DNA of 33,215 nt, taken from the NCBI GenBank assembly GCA_016288755.1, contig JAEELE010000048.1, positions 1 to 33,215 of the forward strand, written 5' to 3'. A program made the translations under genes and the position numbers. The stretch's first letter is position 1; each line of letters starts with the position of its first letter. This DNA is from Oscillospiraceae bacterium (lineage in GTDB: Bacteria > Bacillota > Clostridia > Oscillospirales > Ruminococcaceae). Shown here in pieces: positions 25,122 to 33,002 of the stretch. The notes beneath the pieces are model-generated. The model saw only the letters and a list, made by a program, of their open reading frames with translations, was not told the DNA's origin and made no database searches.

Positions 25122-26441
25122 TCAAACGGTGAATTCCGTGAATTCATCGTCGACAGGCTCCTGCTCCTCCAGCGTTGTCGGCGTGAAGGTAAAGCTGTCA
25201 GAGCCGATCAGCGCGGCGAGATTCTGCTCGGGATGCTGCTGCATCAGATCGAGCACCTCGATGAAATCGCGGATGACCTCGCGCGGCGTCAGATTGCTGT
25301 CCGCACCGATGCGCCCGTATTCGAGCTTGATGAAGCTGTCCATGTCCTCGGCGGTGACGATCTGCTCATAGTCATAGAGCACGGCGTGGATCTCCGCGAG
25401 CTTCTCGACCAGAATGCGCATCTCCGAATACCCCAGCGGCTCCAGCCGGATGACCGGTGCATGCAGATTGTTGAGATCGCCGCCGAATTTGCCGTCGACC
25501 AGACGCGAGCGCAACGCCTCATAGCTGTAGATGCCACGGCGCGGGTCCTCCATGCACTGCGGCGTGCCGCACATGACGATGCCGAGATATTCCGCCTTGC
25601 CCTGCATCGTGTCATTGTACATGGTGAGGATTTTCTCGTAATTCTTCTCGCGGGTCTGGCTCTGCGGAATCTTGTAGAGGTTGACCAGCTCGTCCATCAG
25701 CACGATCAGACCCTGATAGCCCGCCTGCTTGAGAAAGACCGCGAAGAGCTTGATATACTCGTACCAGTCGTCGTCGCGGATGCAGAGCGCGACCCCGAGC
25801 TCGTTTTTCGCCTCGGTCTTGTTCTGATATTCCCCGCGGAACCACTTGACGACCTTACCCTTCATGTCGGCGTCGTCCTCGACGAAGGATTTGTAGTAAA
25901 GCCGGAGCAGTGCGGCAAAATCGAAGCCGTGCACCATCGAGCTCAGCGTATCGACCACGGCGAAGATCTCCTTCTCGACCAGCCTGTGGAATGCGGGGTC
26001 GGTCAGCTCCAGACCGCTCTCCGCAGCGACCTTCGAGCGAATGCTGTTGATCCAGCGGTCGAGCATCAGCCCGATCGCGCCGCCGTCCGGGCTTGTCTTG
26101 GTCGAGAGATTCTTCATCAGCTCCTTGTAGAGCGAGAGCCCCTGCCCGTTGCTGCCGGTCAGACGGCGCTCGGGCGAGAGGTCGGCATCGCAGACGGCAA
26201 AGCCGCGGTCCATCGCGTAGTTGCGGACCGTCTGCAGCAGAAAGCTCTTGCCGCTGCCGTATTTGCCGCTGATAAAGCGAAAGGCTGCACCGCCGTCCGC
26301 CGCGACGTTGATGTCGTTGAGCAGGGCTTCGATCTCCTTTTCACGTCCGACTGCGATATACTGCAGTCCGATGCGGGGCACAACACCGCCCTGCAGTGCG
26401 TGGATCACGGCTCCTGCCATGCGCTTCGGTATTTTCATCAT
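25122..26441 (-). CDS. BrxD-like P-loop ATPase (BREX ATP-binding, DUF2791-like)
   Basis: This 439-residue soluble ATPase has Walker A GKYGSGKS (59-66) and Walker B LIVLMDE (245-251), with a family-like N-terminus ending IGLQYIAVGREKEIEALL. The middle (NYEKILTMYNDTMQGKAEYLGIVMCGTPQCMEDPRRGIYSYEALRSRL) and the C-terminus (LTPREVIRDFIEVLDLM) match the DUF2791 group that includes BrxD of type 2 BREX. These ATPases usually partner a Lhr-like helicase. The ATG overlaps the stop of the TerB_N gene as ATGA, so the two are co-translated; a second ATG directly follows. No methyltransferase, PglZ or other BREX gene is in the window. DNA translocation or signalling in phage defence is an inference from relatives. 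Confidence 0.85.
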   Translation of the reverse strand: MMKIPKRMAGAVIHALQGGVVPRIGLQYIAVGREKEIEALLNDINVAADGGAAFRFISGKYGSGKSFLLQTVRNYAMDRGFAVCDADLSPERRLTGSNGQGLSLYKELMKNLSTKTSPDGGAIGLMLDRWINSIRSKVAAESGLELTDPAFHRLVEKEIFAVVDTLSSMVHGFDFAALLRLYYKSFVEDDADMKGKVVKWFRGEYQNKTEAKNELGVALCIRDDDWYEYIKLFAVFLKQAGYQGLIVLMDELVNLYKIPQSQTREKNYEKILTMYNDTMQGKAEYLGIVMCGTPQCMEDPRRGIYSYEALRSRLVDGKFGGDLNNLHAPVIRLEPLGYSEMRILVEKLAEIHAVLYDYEQIVTAEDMDSFIKLEYGRIGADSNLTPREVIRDFIEVLDLMQQHPEQNLAALIGSDSFTFTPTTLEEQEPVDDEFTEFTV

Positions 26442-28024
26442 GATTCCAGCATTCCTTTCAGTTCTTCGATGTAATCTTCGACGAGTACGGGCGCGCCGGT
26501 CTCGTCGGTCTCCAGCACCGTGTCGCCGAAGTATTCATACATGCCTTCGTTGATTTCATCGGTCAGCACGGAAATCATCTGTCCCGCGTCGATCAGCGGC
26601 TGATAGGATTCCCCTGTCAGCAGGCAGACCAGCAGTGCCATAGCAGGCGTGCTCAGCGGCAGATCGGGCATGTCCTCCGAAGGCTCCTCCGGTGCAGCGG
26701 CAGACAGCGGCTGCTCAGCGGCGGGCGCAGGCTGCAGCTCGGGGATATCCTCGGGCAGCGTCAGCATGTCGGTCGTGTGCGCTGCGGCTGCACGGATGCG
26801 TGCAAGCTCGTCCGAATCCAGTGTAATGACCGGAGCATTCTTCTTCGCAAGCTCTGCATAATACCTTCGGATCGTCGCCGCAATGACGTCCGCATCGCCC
26901 TCTGGCAGCTCCCCGGGCTTGATCTTCCCCTTGAATTTCAGATGCTCCCGCAGGAGCGAATCGACCGTGCGCAGAAAGGCGCCGATGCGCTCGCCGTTGG
27001 GCTCGGCACAGCTGTGTTCGACCGCCCATGTGCCGCCGTAGCAGTAATACACACAGATCGGGCTGATGCGAACCGTCTTGCGCATCACGCGGCTGGGCTC
27101 ATAGAACACAGCCCCCTCGAACATGACATGCTGTGCGCGGGTCTGTCCGCCGAGCAGATATGCCGGGAACGATGCGCCCTTTGTCTCCGCATAGTGCAGC
27201 AGCAGTGCCCGATAGGAGGCGAGCACGAGGTCGGCGGTCTCCTTCGGATATGCCAGATAGAGCTTCGAGGTCAGAATGTGATATTTCGAGAGCAGATCGG
27301 TCGCGAGCAGGAAATTCTCGGGGGTCTGGTGCGTGTGCCGCAGCATCGCGAGATTTGCAGCCGTCCGCTCGTCGTCGCAGCGGAAGGGCTGGTCATAATA
27401 TGCGGCGTAGTCGCTCATCCATTTCAGCAGATACCGCCGGATATCCGGATGCGATTCGCCGTAATCGTCAAGCACGCGCCCGAGCTGCGCATAGCCCTCC
27501 TCGGGGGTGCGCACACCGATCTGATTGATCAGCTCGCAGCAGTAGAGCATCAGATAACCGCTGTCAGTCGCCGGGAGCATCCCCTGACGGTACCGCGTGC
27601 GCCATGTAAAATAGGTGCGCAGCTCATCGTCCCGCAGATTATAGTACATCGGTGTGGTGCGCTTGCAGGGCGCGTTTCCGGTGAAGTCGTCCGTGAATGC
27701 CTCCATGAATTTGCCCTGCCGGTAAAACAGCGCCTCCATCGAGCGCTGCTGCCCCTGCATGCCGGACAGCGTGCGCATCTGCCGGATCATCGCGGGCGTC
27801 TGCATGAGCAGCTGTGCGCCTGTGCGAAGGATCGGCTCCTCGCCGTAGACCTGTCCGGTCGTGACGGCGCGCCCCTGCCGCTGCCGCGATGTCGGCGCAG
27901 ATGTGCGCCTGCGTGTTGTTGTCTTGCGCTTGGCTGGCTTGTGCGGCGAACTGGGTTTGCGCTGCGGGACAGGCTGCTCTGCGGCAGCACCCAGCAGTCT
28001 GCCGAGCAGCTTCAGAATATCCAC
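26438..28024 (-). CDS. TerB_N/TerB_C domain protein
   Basis: The 528-residue protein has a basic Arg/Lys/Thr/Ser/Pro-rich N-terminal linker (about 20-52). A TerB_N domain follows (about 100-320; MYYNLRDDELRTYFTWRTRYRQG and SGYLMLYCCELINQIG are the telling segments). A TerB_C-like region covers about 390-528 (PVITLDSDELARIRAAAAHT and the closing VLVEDYIEELKGML), interrupted by an Ala/Pro/Glu-rich insert (about 432-465). A central TerB metal-binding domain was not seen. TerB_N and TerB_C have been linked by comparative genomics to stress-response or anti-phage systems together with helicases and ATPases, matching the neighbours here. The start is GTG 28024, 11 nt after AAAGGAGG. Its promoter lies inside the first unit of the tandem repeat. 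Confidence 0.8.
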   Translation of the reverse strand: MDILKLLGRLLGAAAEQPVPQRKPSSPHKPAKRKTTTRRRTSAPTSRQRQGRAVTTGQVYGEEPILRTGAQLLMQTPAMIRQMRTLSGMQGQQRSMEALFYRQGKFMEAFTDDFTGNAPCKRTTPMYYNLRDDELRTYFTWRTRYRQGMLPATDSGYLMLYCCELINQIGVRTPEEGYAQLGRVLDDYGESHPDIRRYLLKWMSDYAAYYDQPFRCDDERTAANLAMLRHTHQTPENFLLATDLLSKYHILTSKLYLAYPKETADLVLASYRALLLHYAETKGASFPAYLLGGQTRAQHVMFEGAVFYEPSRVMRKTVRISPICVYYCYGGTWAVEHSCAEPNGERIGAFLRTVDSLLREHLKFKGKIKPGELPEGDADVIAATIRRYYAELAKKNAPVITLDSDELARIRAAAAHTTDMLTLPEDIPELQPAPAAEQPLSAAAPEEPSEDMPDLPLSTPAMALLVCLLTGESYQPLIDAGQMISVLTDEINEGMYEYFGDTVLETDETGAPVLVEDYIEELKGMLES

Positions 28025-28060
28025 AGTCTGTCACTCCTCCTTTCATGGTCATTCCACTTT

Positions 28061-28089
28061 ATTATATCATATTATGCCGGAAAACGCAA
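28061..28089 (-). promoter_or_regulatory. promoter of the TerB-BrxD pair, inside repeat unit 1
   Basis: On the minus strand: TTGCGT (28089-28084), a 17-nt spacer and TATAAT (28066-28061), with TGA directly before the -10. The ribosome binding site AAAGGAGG (28044-28037) and GTG 28024 follow at proper distances. Units 2 and 3 keep TTGCGT with 17 nt and TATAAC. Confidence 0.75.
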
Positions 28090-28405
28090 TGGGAGAATGC
28101 GCAAAAAAGTGAAGACTGTGCAAGATGGGAGTCAAAACGGAGCCGGGCACTGCCCGGTTATATCATATTATGCCGGAAAACGCAATGGGAGAATGCGCAA
28201 AAAAGCGAAGACCGTGCAAGATGGGAGTCAAAACAGAGCCGGACACTGCCCGGTTATATCATATTATGCCGGAAAACGCAATGGGAAGAAGCGAAAAAGC
28301 TGCTGCGCAAATCGGAAGTCAGAACGGATTCTGGCACTGCGCCGTTATATCATAGATCGGCAATAATACGCAATGGAAGAATTTATGAAAAGCACGGCAG
28401 CACCG
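28062..28405. repeat. 96-bp tandem repeat, about 3.6 units, carrying promoters
   Basis: Unit 1 is 28062-28157 and unit 2 is 28158-28253. Both are 96 bp and differ at only about four positions. Unit 3 is 28254-28344 (91 bp, diverged in its second half). A degenerate unit 4 covers 28345 to about 28405. Each unit starts TTATATCATA and contains ACGCAATGG, so each holds a minus-strand -10 and -35. Units 1-2 end in a CCGG(G/A)CACTGCCCGG near-palindrome. There are no spacers, so this is not a CRISPR array. The rest of the 28025-28590 gap contains only the next gene's promoter and no gene. Confidence 0.9.
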
Positions 28406-28526
28406 GATTTTATTCTCACCGCATGTCCGCTTTGGAAAAAGCCGCTTTACATTGTATATAACACGCATTATATGTATACTGCATGACAGATCAGGATGCC
28501 GGAGAACGGCGCTTTCTCACGGCTGA

Positions 28527-28555
28527 TTGACCTTTCCGCCGATCTGTGCTATAAT
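28527..28555 (+). promoter_or_regulatory. promoter of the response regulator gene
   Basis: TTGACC (28527-28532), a 17-nt spacer and a perfect TATAAT (28550-28555) with TGTGC before it, 35 nt upstream of the start codon. Confidence 0.85.
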
Positions 28556-28590
28556 GATTGCATCCATCACGGATATCCGGGAGGTGTAAA

Positions 28591-29280
28591 ATGAAAAAGA
28601 TACTGACCGCCGAGGACGACAAAGAGATCAACCGCCTGATCTGCGAATATCTCTCCTCGCAGGGCTATGAAACGTGCTCTGCTTTGAACGGGCTCGACGC
28701 CGTGCGCATCGTGCGCGAGCAGAGCGATCTGTCGCTCCTGATCCTAGACCTGATGCTGCCGTTTCAGAGCGGGGATATGGTTTTGGAAAAGATACGTGCG
28801 TTTTCGGATATTCCTGTCATCGTCGTATCGGCAAAGAGTGAGACGCGCTCCAAGATCGACCTGCTGCGAATGGGCGCCGATGATTACATCACCAAGCCCT
28901 TCGACCTTGACGAGCTGCTTGTGCGCGTGGAGGCTGTGCTGCGGCGGTATGAGGGGAATCCCCGAAAGGCGGAAGAAGCGGAACTGCTGACCTACAGGAA
29001 CCTGACACTTGACCTCACGGCAGGCACAGCGACCGTCTGCGGCAAACCGCTCACGCTGACAGGCAAGGAGTTTGCGATCCTTGCGCTGATGCTCCGAAAT
29101 CCCGCAAAGCTGTGGTCAAAGGCGAATCTCTTTGAAAGCGTCTGGGGCGAGAATTATCTCACAGACGACAACACGGTCAAGGTGCACATGAGCAATATCC
29201 GTTCCAAGCTCAAAAAGCTCGATCCCGCCAGCGAGTATATCGAAACGGTCTGGGGCATAGGCTACCGGCTTGCGGCTTAA
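28591..29280 (+). CDS. OmpR-family response regulator
   Basis: This 229-residue regulator has a receiver domain with the acidic pocket (E8, D9, D10 in LTAEDD), phospho-acceptor D53 (LLILDLMLP) and K102 (DYITKPFD). An OmpR/PhoB winged-helix domain follows (LTLTGKEFAILALMLRNPAKLWSKANLFESVWGENYLTDDNTVKVHMSNIRSKL). The start has GGGAGGTG upstream and a strong promoter. It is followed after 81 nt by an ABC transporter gene pair and a histidine kinase in the arrangement of bacitracin/lantibiotic-type resistance modules. The TTTCTTTAC direct repeats in the 81-nt gap are its likely binding site. Confidence 0.93.
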   Translation: MKKILTAEDDKEINRLICEYLSSQGYETCSALNGLDAVRIVREQSDLSLLILDLMLPFQSGDMVLEKIRAFSDIPVIVVSAKSETRSKIDLLRMGADDYITKPFDLDELLVRVEAVLRRYEGNPRKAEEAELLTYRNLTLDLTAGTATVCGKPLTLTGKEFAILALMLRNPAKLWSKANLFESVWGENYLTDDNTVKVHMSNIRSKLKKLDPASEYIETVWGIGYRLAA

Positions 29281-29283
29281 CGG

Positions 29284-29331
29284 TTTCTTTACAGTTCGCT
29301 GAACCTTTTCTTTACCTTTGGCTGTTAGAAT
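29284..29331 (+). promoter_or_regulatory. candidate response-regulator operator and promoter of the ABC genes
   Basis: The direct repeat TTTCTTTAC occurs at 29284-29292 and 29307-29315, exactly 23 bp apart, so on the same DNA face. TAGAAT (29326-29331) is a good -10, but the base positions for a -35 (29303-29308) read ACCTTT. This suits a promoter that needs an activator bound over the -35. Confidence 0.55.
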
Positions 29332-29361
29332 GGTGACAGGAGAACGAAAGGGGGCGGCGCT

Positions 29362-30276
29362 ATGGAAAACAGCGTCATCACGGTGCGCGGTCTTTGCAAG
29401 TCCTATAAAAAGCAGGAAGTCCTGCACGATTTCAGCCTGACGGTGGAGCGCGGGCATATCTGCGGGCTGATCGGTCCGAACGGCGCAGGCAAGACCACGA
29501 TCATGAAGATACTGGCGGGATTTTTCTTTCCGTCAAGCGGTGAGCTGGAGCTGTTCGGCAGTCCTGATAATCTTGACGGTTCCCGCGCAAGAATGAGTTT
29601 TATGATCGAACAGCCGATCATTTCAGGCTCAATGACAGCCCGTCAGAATCTGGAATATATCCGCTATCTCCGAGGGTATCCCGATGAAAAGCGCATCGAC
29701 GAAATACTGGAACTGGTCGGGCTGGCAAAAACAGGTAAAAAACACGCAAACAAATTCTCTCTCGGCATGAAACAGCGGCTCGCAATCGGTATGGCACTTC
29801 TGCCGAAGCCGGAAATTATGGTGCTGGATGAGCCTGTGAACGGACTTGACCCGGAGGGCATTGTGGAAGTGCGTCAGCTCATCAAGCGAATGCAGGAGGA
29901 ATGGGGCGTAACCGTTCTGATCTCCAGTCATCTGCTTTCTGAATAGTCGGAGCTTTGCACTGATTTCTCGATCATCAGTCACGGCGAGCTGATCGAAAAC
30001 CTCAGCCGTGAAGAGCTGCTTGTCCGGTGCAGAAATCACATTGCTCTGCGAACGGATGACATCAACCGCACGGCGGCAATTCTCGAAGATAAGCTGTCCA
30101 TACATGATTACAAGGTCATGCACGGCGAGGAGATCCATATTTTCGAGCAGCTTGACAATCTGCTGCATATCTCCAAAACGCTGACAGATCACGGGTTTAT
30201 CATCACAAAGCTGAACGAAGAAGGGCAGAATTTAGAGGACTATTATCTCGAAAGGGTGGGCGGCAGAAATGAATAA
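29362..30276 (+). pseudogene. ABC transporter ATP-binding gene with in-frame amber codon
   Basis: The frame encodes a BcrA-type ATPase of 304 codons interrupted by TAG at 29944-29946 (codon 195). The first 194 residues contain Walker A GPNGAGKTT, the signature SLGMKQRLAIG, Walker B EIMVLDEPVNGLDPEG and the H-loop VLISSHLLSE. After the TAG the same frame continues without a stop for 109 codons (SELCTDFSIISHGELIENLSREELL and so on). This continuation is clearly the normal C-terminal part, and it ends in a TAA overlapping the permease start. One base change, such as TTG to TAG, would explain it. The truncated product keeps all nucleotide-binding motifs, so partial function, read-through or a sequencing error all remain possible. 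The ORF starts at ATG 29362, 8 nt after GAAAGGGGG. Confidence 0.85.
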
Positions 30277-30946
30277 TATCATCCGGTCGCAGATGTTTAT
30301 CATGAAGCATAAGGCCGTACCGCTGACCGCAGCGTTTCTGTCCGCTTTACTGGCTATGGCTTGCGGATTTATGCTGAATCAGAATCCGGCGGAAGCCTTT
30401 TCACAGCCCGGTTTCATGGCGATGTTTATTGTTCTGTTCATTCCGGTGATCGTCCTCTGTTACAGCTATTCTGAAAGAATACAGATGTATGAGATCATGG
30501 CAGGATTCAGACCGCATAAGATCATCTTTGGAAAGCTCATCGCATTGATGCCTGTTTTGCTCTTGTATCTTGCTGCGGCAATCATTATCAGTATGATGAA
30601 TGACAGCAGTCCGCAGACTGTGACACGGCTCATTCTTTACTGTATACTGTGTATCAGAGGAATGCTTTGCGTTGTGTTTCTCAGCCCATTGCTCAAGCTG
30701 GGCTCGTTTGCGCCGCTGTTCAGTGTGATGCTGCTAATGACGAACGGTTCTGATATGGAAGCACTGTCACATTCTTCCTTATCGTTTCTCTGCTTCGGAC
30801 AGTGTGCGCTGCTTGTCCGTGACATAACGGACAGCTTTATGATAAAGGTCATTGTCTCGGCAGTTGTTTCCTGTGTGATATATTATCTCATTGGCTATTT
30901 CACGCTGAAAAAGAAAATCGACCTTGAACCGCATCAACTCACATAA
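30269..30946 (+). CDS. ABC-2 type permease (BcrB/lantibiotic-immunity-like)
   Basis: This 225-residue membrane protein has about six hydrophobic segments (PLTAAFLSALLAMACGFML, FMAMFIVLFIPVIVLCYS, LIALMPVLLLYLAAAIIIS, LILYCILCIRGMLCVVFL, FAPLFSVMLLM and VIVSAVVSCVIYYLIGYF). The cytoplasmic ends are YSERIQMYEIMAGFRPHKIIFGK and KKKIDLEPHQLT. That pattern fits permeases that pair with BcrA-like ATPases. The start ATG overlaps the end of the interrupted ATPase gene, so the permease is translationally coupled to the part beyond the amber codon and its expression may suffer. No visible defect in the permease itself. Confidence 0.8.
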   Translation: MNNIIRSQMFIMKHKAVPLTAAFLSALLAMACGFMLNQNPAEAFSQPGFMAMFIVLFIPVIVLCYSYSERIQMYEIMAGFRPHKIIFGKLIALMPVLLLYLAAAIIISMMNDSSPQTVTRLILYCILCIRGMLCVVFLSPLLKLGSFAPLFSVMLLMTNGSDMEALSHSSLSFLCFGQCALLVRDITDSFMIKVIVSAVVSCVIYYLIGYFTLKKKIDLEPHQLT

Positions 30947-30964
30947 CAAAAGGAGGCACACGCG

Positions 30965-31861
30965 ATGGAAATTCTGCTCGGTACAGTCTGCGTGTGCCTC
31001 CTTGTGATTCTGTGCGTACTGCTGTGGAAATATATCTCGCTGAAACGCAATATTCGTCACTTCTCGCAGGAGCTTGAAAAGCTGAAAGACAGCGATTACC
31101 GGCAGCCTGTGAAGGTCACGGATTTTGACCGGGATTTAGCCGAACTTGCCGTAAAAGTAAATGAGCATACCGACATTCAGCGGCAGCTCGGCGTCGAATA
31201 TGAGCAGCGGAAAAAGCAGCTCGGCTCAGTCATTTCCGGCATTTCTCATGATTTCCGCACGCCGCTGACCGCATCACTCGGCTATCTGCAAATGGTTGAG
31301 AAAAGCGGTGAGCTGTCCGATAAGAATGCGGAATATCTCGGTATCGTCATGCAGAAGAATCGGTATCTCAAGGAGCTTTCCGATGCGTTTTTTGCGCTGA
31401 CGAAGATCGAAAACGGCGGCGAAAAGCTGAACATCGAAGAAATCAATCTCAGCAATATCCTGACCGAAACGGTGCTGGAACAGCATGCATGGATCACCGA
31501 AAGAAATATCTCCGCAGATTTTGATATAGCCGACGGGATCGTGATTCAGGCAGATTTGCATTGCCTGACACGGATTCTGAACAACGTGATGTCCAATGCA
31601 CAGAAATACACCGCTGACCGCTTCGGCGTTTCACTGAAACAGGACAGCGACCGTGTGGTATTCTGCGTATCCAATACCCTTGCGGACAGTACCGCGCTCG
31701 ATATCGACAGAGTGTTCGAGCCGTTTTTCCGCATGGACGCCCGGACGGCAGGCGGCACAGGGCTTGGGCTGTATGTGGTAAAGCTGCTGTGCGGCAGGCT
31801 CGGCTGGACAGTCGGTGCAGAATTACATGAGAATGTCTTTTCGTTCACGATCATCATTTAA
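30965..31861 (+). CDS. sensor histidine kinase with a single N-terminal membrane helix
   Basis: This 298-residue kinase has one N-terminal membrane segment (LLGTVCVCLLVILCVLLW) and no sizeable outer domain. A short linker is followed by the dimerisation helix with H95 in ISHDFRTPLTASLGYL. The ATPase domain has the N-box ILNNVMSNAQKYT, then the F-box RVFEPFFRMD and the G2 box GGTGLGLYVVKLL. With so little outside the membrane, it probably senses through the membrane or through the adjacent ABC transporter, as in BceS/NsaS-like intramembrane kinases. AAAGGAGG precedes the start. It completes the regulator-ATPase-permease-kinase block and is probably co-transcribed with the permease, 18 nt away. 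Confidence 0.92.
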   Translation: MEILLGTVCVCLLVILCVLLWKYISLKRNIRHFSQELEKLKDSDYRQPVKVTDFDRDLAELAVKVNEHTDIQRQLGVEYEQRKKQLGSVISGISHDFRTPLTASLGYLQMVEKSGELSDKNAEYLGIVMQKNRYLKELSDAFFALTKIENGGEKLNIEEINLSNILTETVLEQHAWITERNISADFDIADGIVIQADLHCLTRILNNVMSNAQKYTADRFGVSLKQDSDRVVFCVSNTLADSTALDIDRVFEPFFRMDARTAGGTGLGLYVVKLLCGRLGWTVGAELHENVFSFTIII

Positions 31862-31889
31862 TTTATCGCGCAAATCTTACTCGGGTACA

Positions 31890-31976
31890 ATCGGCTCCGA
31901 TTCTGCTTCCTGCTGAGTGAGCGATCGCTTTTTGCATTCTCCCATTGCATTTTCCGTCAGAATGTGTTATAATAAT
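31890..31976 (+). repeat. diverged inverted copy of the 96-bp repeat carrying the guaA promoter
   Basis: Read on the plus strand, this matches the reverse complement of the units at 28062-28344. Shared blocks include CGGCTCCG, TTCTG-CTTCC (as in unit 3), GCTTTTT, GCATTCTCCCATTGC and TTTTCCG. Within it, TTGCAT (31945-31950), 17 nt and TATAAT (31968-31973), with TG two bases before, form the promoter of guaA. The promoter sits at the same place within the unit as the TerB promoter does. Confidence 0.7.
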
Positions 31977-32017
31977 GTATCAACATACCGCAGAGCGGGA
32001 ACAGAAGGAGGATGTTT

Positions 32018-32998
32018 ATGAATTCCAATGTCAGACCAGAAACGATGGAGCGCATCACAACTGAGGCGCTAGCACAGCAGTTTATCAACGAGCAGATCGC
32101 TGCACTGCGTGCACAGATCGGCGACAAAAAGGTGCTGCTGGCGCTGTCCGGCGGTGTCGACAGCTCCGTCGTCGCAGCCCTGCTGATCAAGGCAGTCGGA
32201 CAGCAGCTTGTCTGTGTGCATGTCAACCACGGTCTGCTGCGCAAGGGCGAGCCTGAGCAGGTCGTCGAGGTCTTCCGCAACCAGATGAATGCAAACCTGA
32301 TCTATGTCGATGCGGTCGACCGCTTCCTCGACAAGCTCGCAGGCGTTGCGGAGCCGGAAAAAAAGCGCAAGATCATCGGCGCAGAGTTCATCCGTGTCTT
32401 CGAGGAAGAGGCAAGAAAGCTCGACGGCATCGAGTTTCTTGCACAGGGCACGATCTACCCCGATATCCTCGAGAGCGACGGCGTGAAGGCGCACCACAAT
32501 GTCGGCGGTCTGCCCGAGGACCTGAAGTTTGAGCTGGTCGAGCCGGTCAAGCTGCTCTTCAAGGATGAGGTCCGTGTGGTCGGCAAGGCACTGGGTCTGC
32601 CGGACAGCATGGTCTACCGTCAGCCGTTCCCGGGTCCGGGGCTGGGCGTGCGCTGCCTCGGCGCGATCACGCGAGACCGTCTGGAGGCTGTGCGCGAGAG
32701 CGACGCGATTCTGCGCGAGGAGTTTGAGAAGAACGGTCTCGCAGGCAAGGTGTGGCAGTATTTCACAGCTGTGCCCGATTTCAGGTCGGTCGGCGTGAAG
32801 GACGGCAAGCGCACCTTTGCCTATCCGGTCATCATCCGTGCGGTCAACACCAAGGACGCCATGACCGCAACTGTCGAGAATGTGCCGTTCGAGCTGCTAC
32901 AGCACATCACCGCGCGCATCACTGCCGAGGTGGAGAATGTCAACCGCGTGCTGTTCGATCTGACGCCGAAGCCGAGCGCGACGATTGAGTGGGAGTGA
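32018..32998 (+). CDS. guaA: GMP synthase ATP-pyrophosphatase subunit (no amidotransferase domain)
   Basis: This enzyme converts XMP to GMP in purine synthesis. The 326-residue product has the PP-loop SGGVDSS (44-50), [24 protein letters not shown], the H-NVGGLPED loop, [13 protein letters not shown] and the C-terminal dimerisation domain ending [17 protein letters not shown]. Most bacterial GMP synthases are about 510-525 residues with an N-terminal class I glutamine amidotransferase. That domain is absent here, and none is encoded upstream in the window, so this resembles the separate archaeal GuaAb subunit. The start ATG 32018 is 6 nt after AAGGAGG; ATG 32012 would touch the ribosome binding site. 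It has its own promoter. Ammonia must come from a separate subunit or from free ammonia. Confidence 0.92.
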   Translation: MNSNVRPETMERITTEALAQQFINEQIAALRAQIGDKKVLLALSGGVDSSVVAALLIKAVGQQLVCVHVNHGLLRKGEPEQVVEVFRNQMNANLIYVDAVDRFLDKLAGVAEPEKKRKIIGAEFIRVFEEEARKLDGIEFLAQGTIYPDILESDGVKAHHNVGGLPEDLKFELVEPVKLLFKDEVRVVGKALGLPDSMVYRQPFPGPGLGVRCLGAITRDRLEAVRESDAILREEFEKNGLAGKVWQYFTAVPDFRSVGVKDGKRTFAYPVIIRAVNTKDAMTATVENVPFELLQHITARITAEVENVNRVLFDLTPKPSATIEWE

Positions 32999-33002
32999 GC
33001 CC

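Noticed and set aside
18508..28024. Complete BREX system
   Set aside because: No PglX methyltransferase, PglZ phosphatase, PglW kinase or BrxA/B/C gene is present in the window.
26777..28366. Plus-strand frame with a 32-residue peptide repeat (ISYYAGKRNG...)
   Set aside because: It arises because the DNA repeat length of 96 is divisible by three. The frame mostly lies antisense to the TerB gene and has no ribosome binding site.
28062..28405. CRISPR array
   Set aside because: The 96-bp units adjoin directly with no unique spacers, and no cas gene is near.
28373..28486. 37-codon ORF starting in the degenerate repeat unit
   Set aside because: No ribosome binding site precedes it, and it uses repeat sequence as its start.
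29944..29946. Pyrrolysine or other recoding of the amber codon
   Set aside because: No recoding element or pyl gene is visible. A simple point mutation or sequence error explains it with fewer assumptions.
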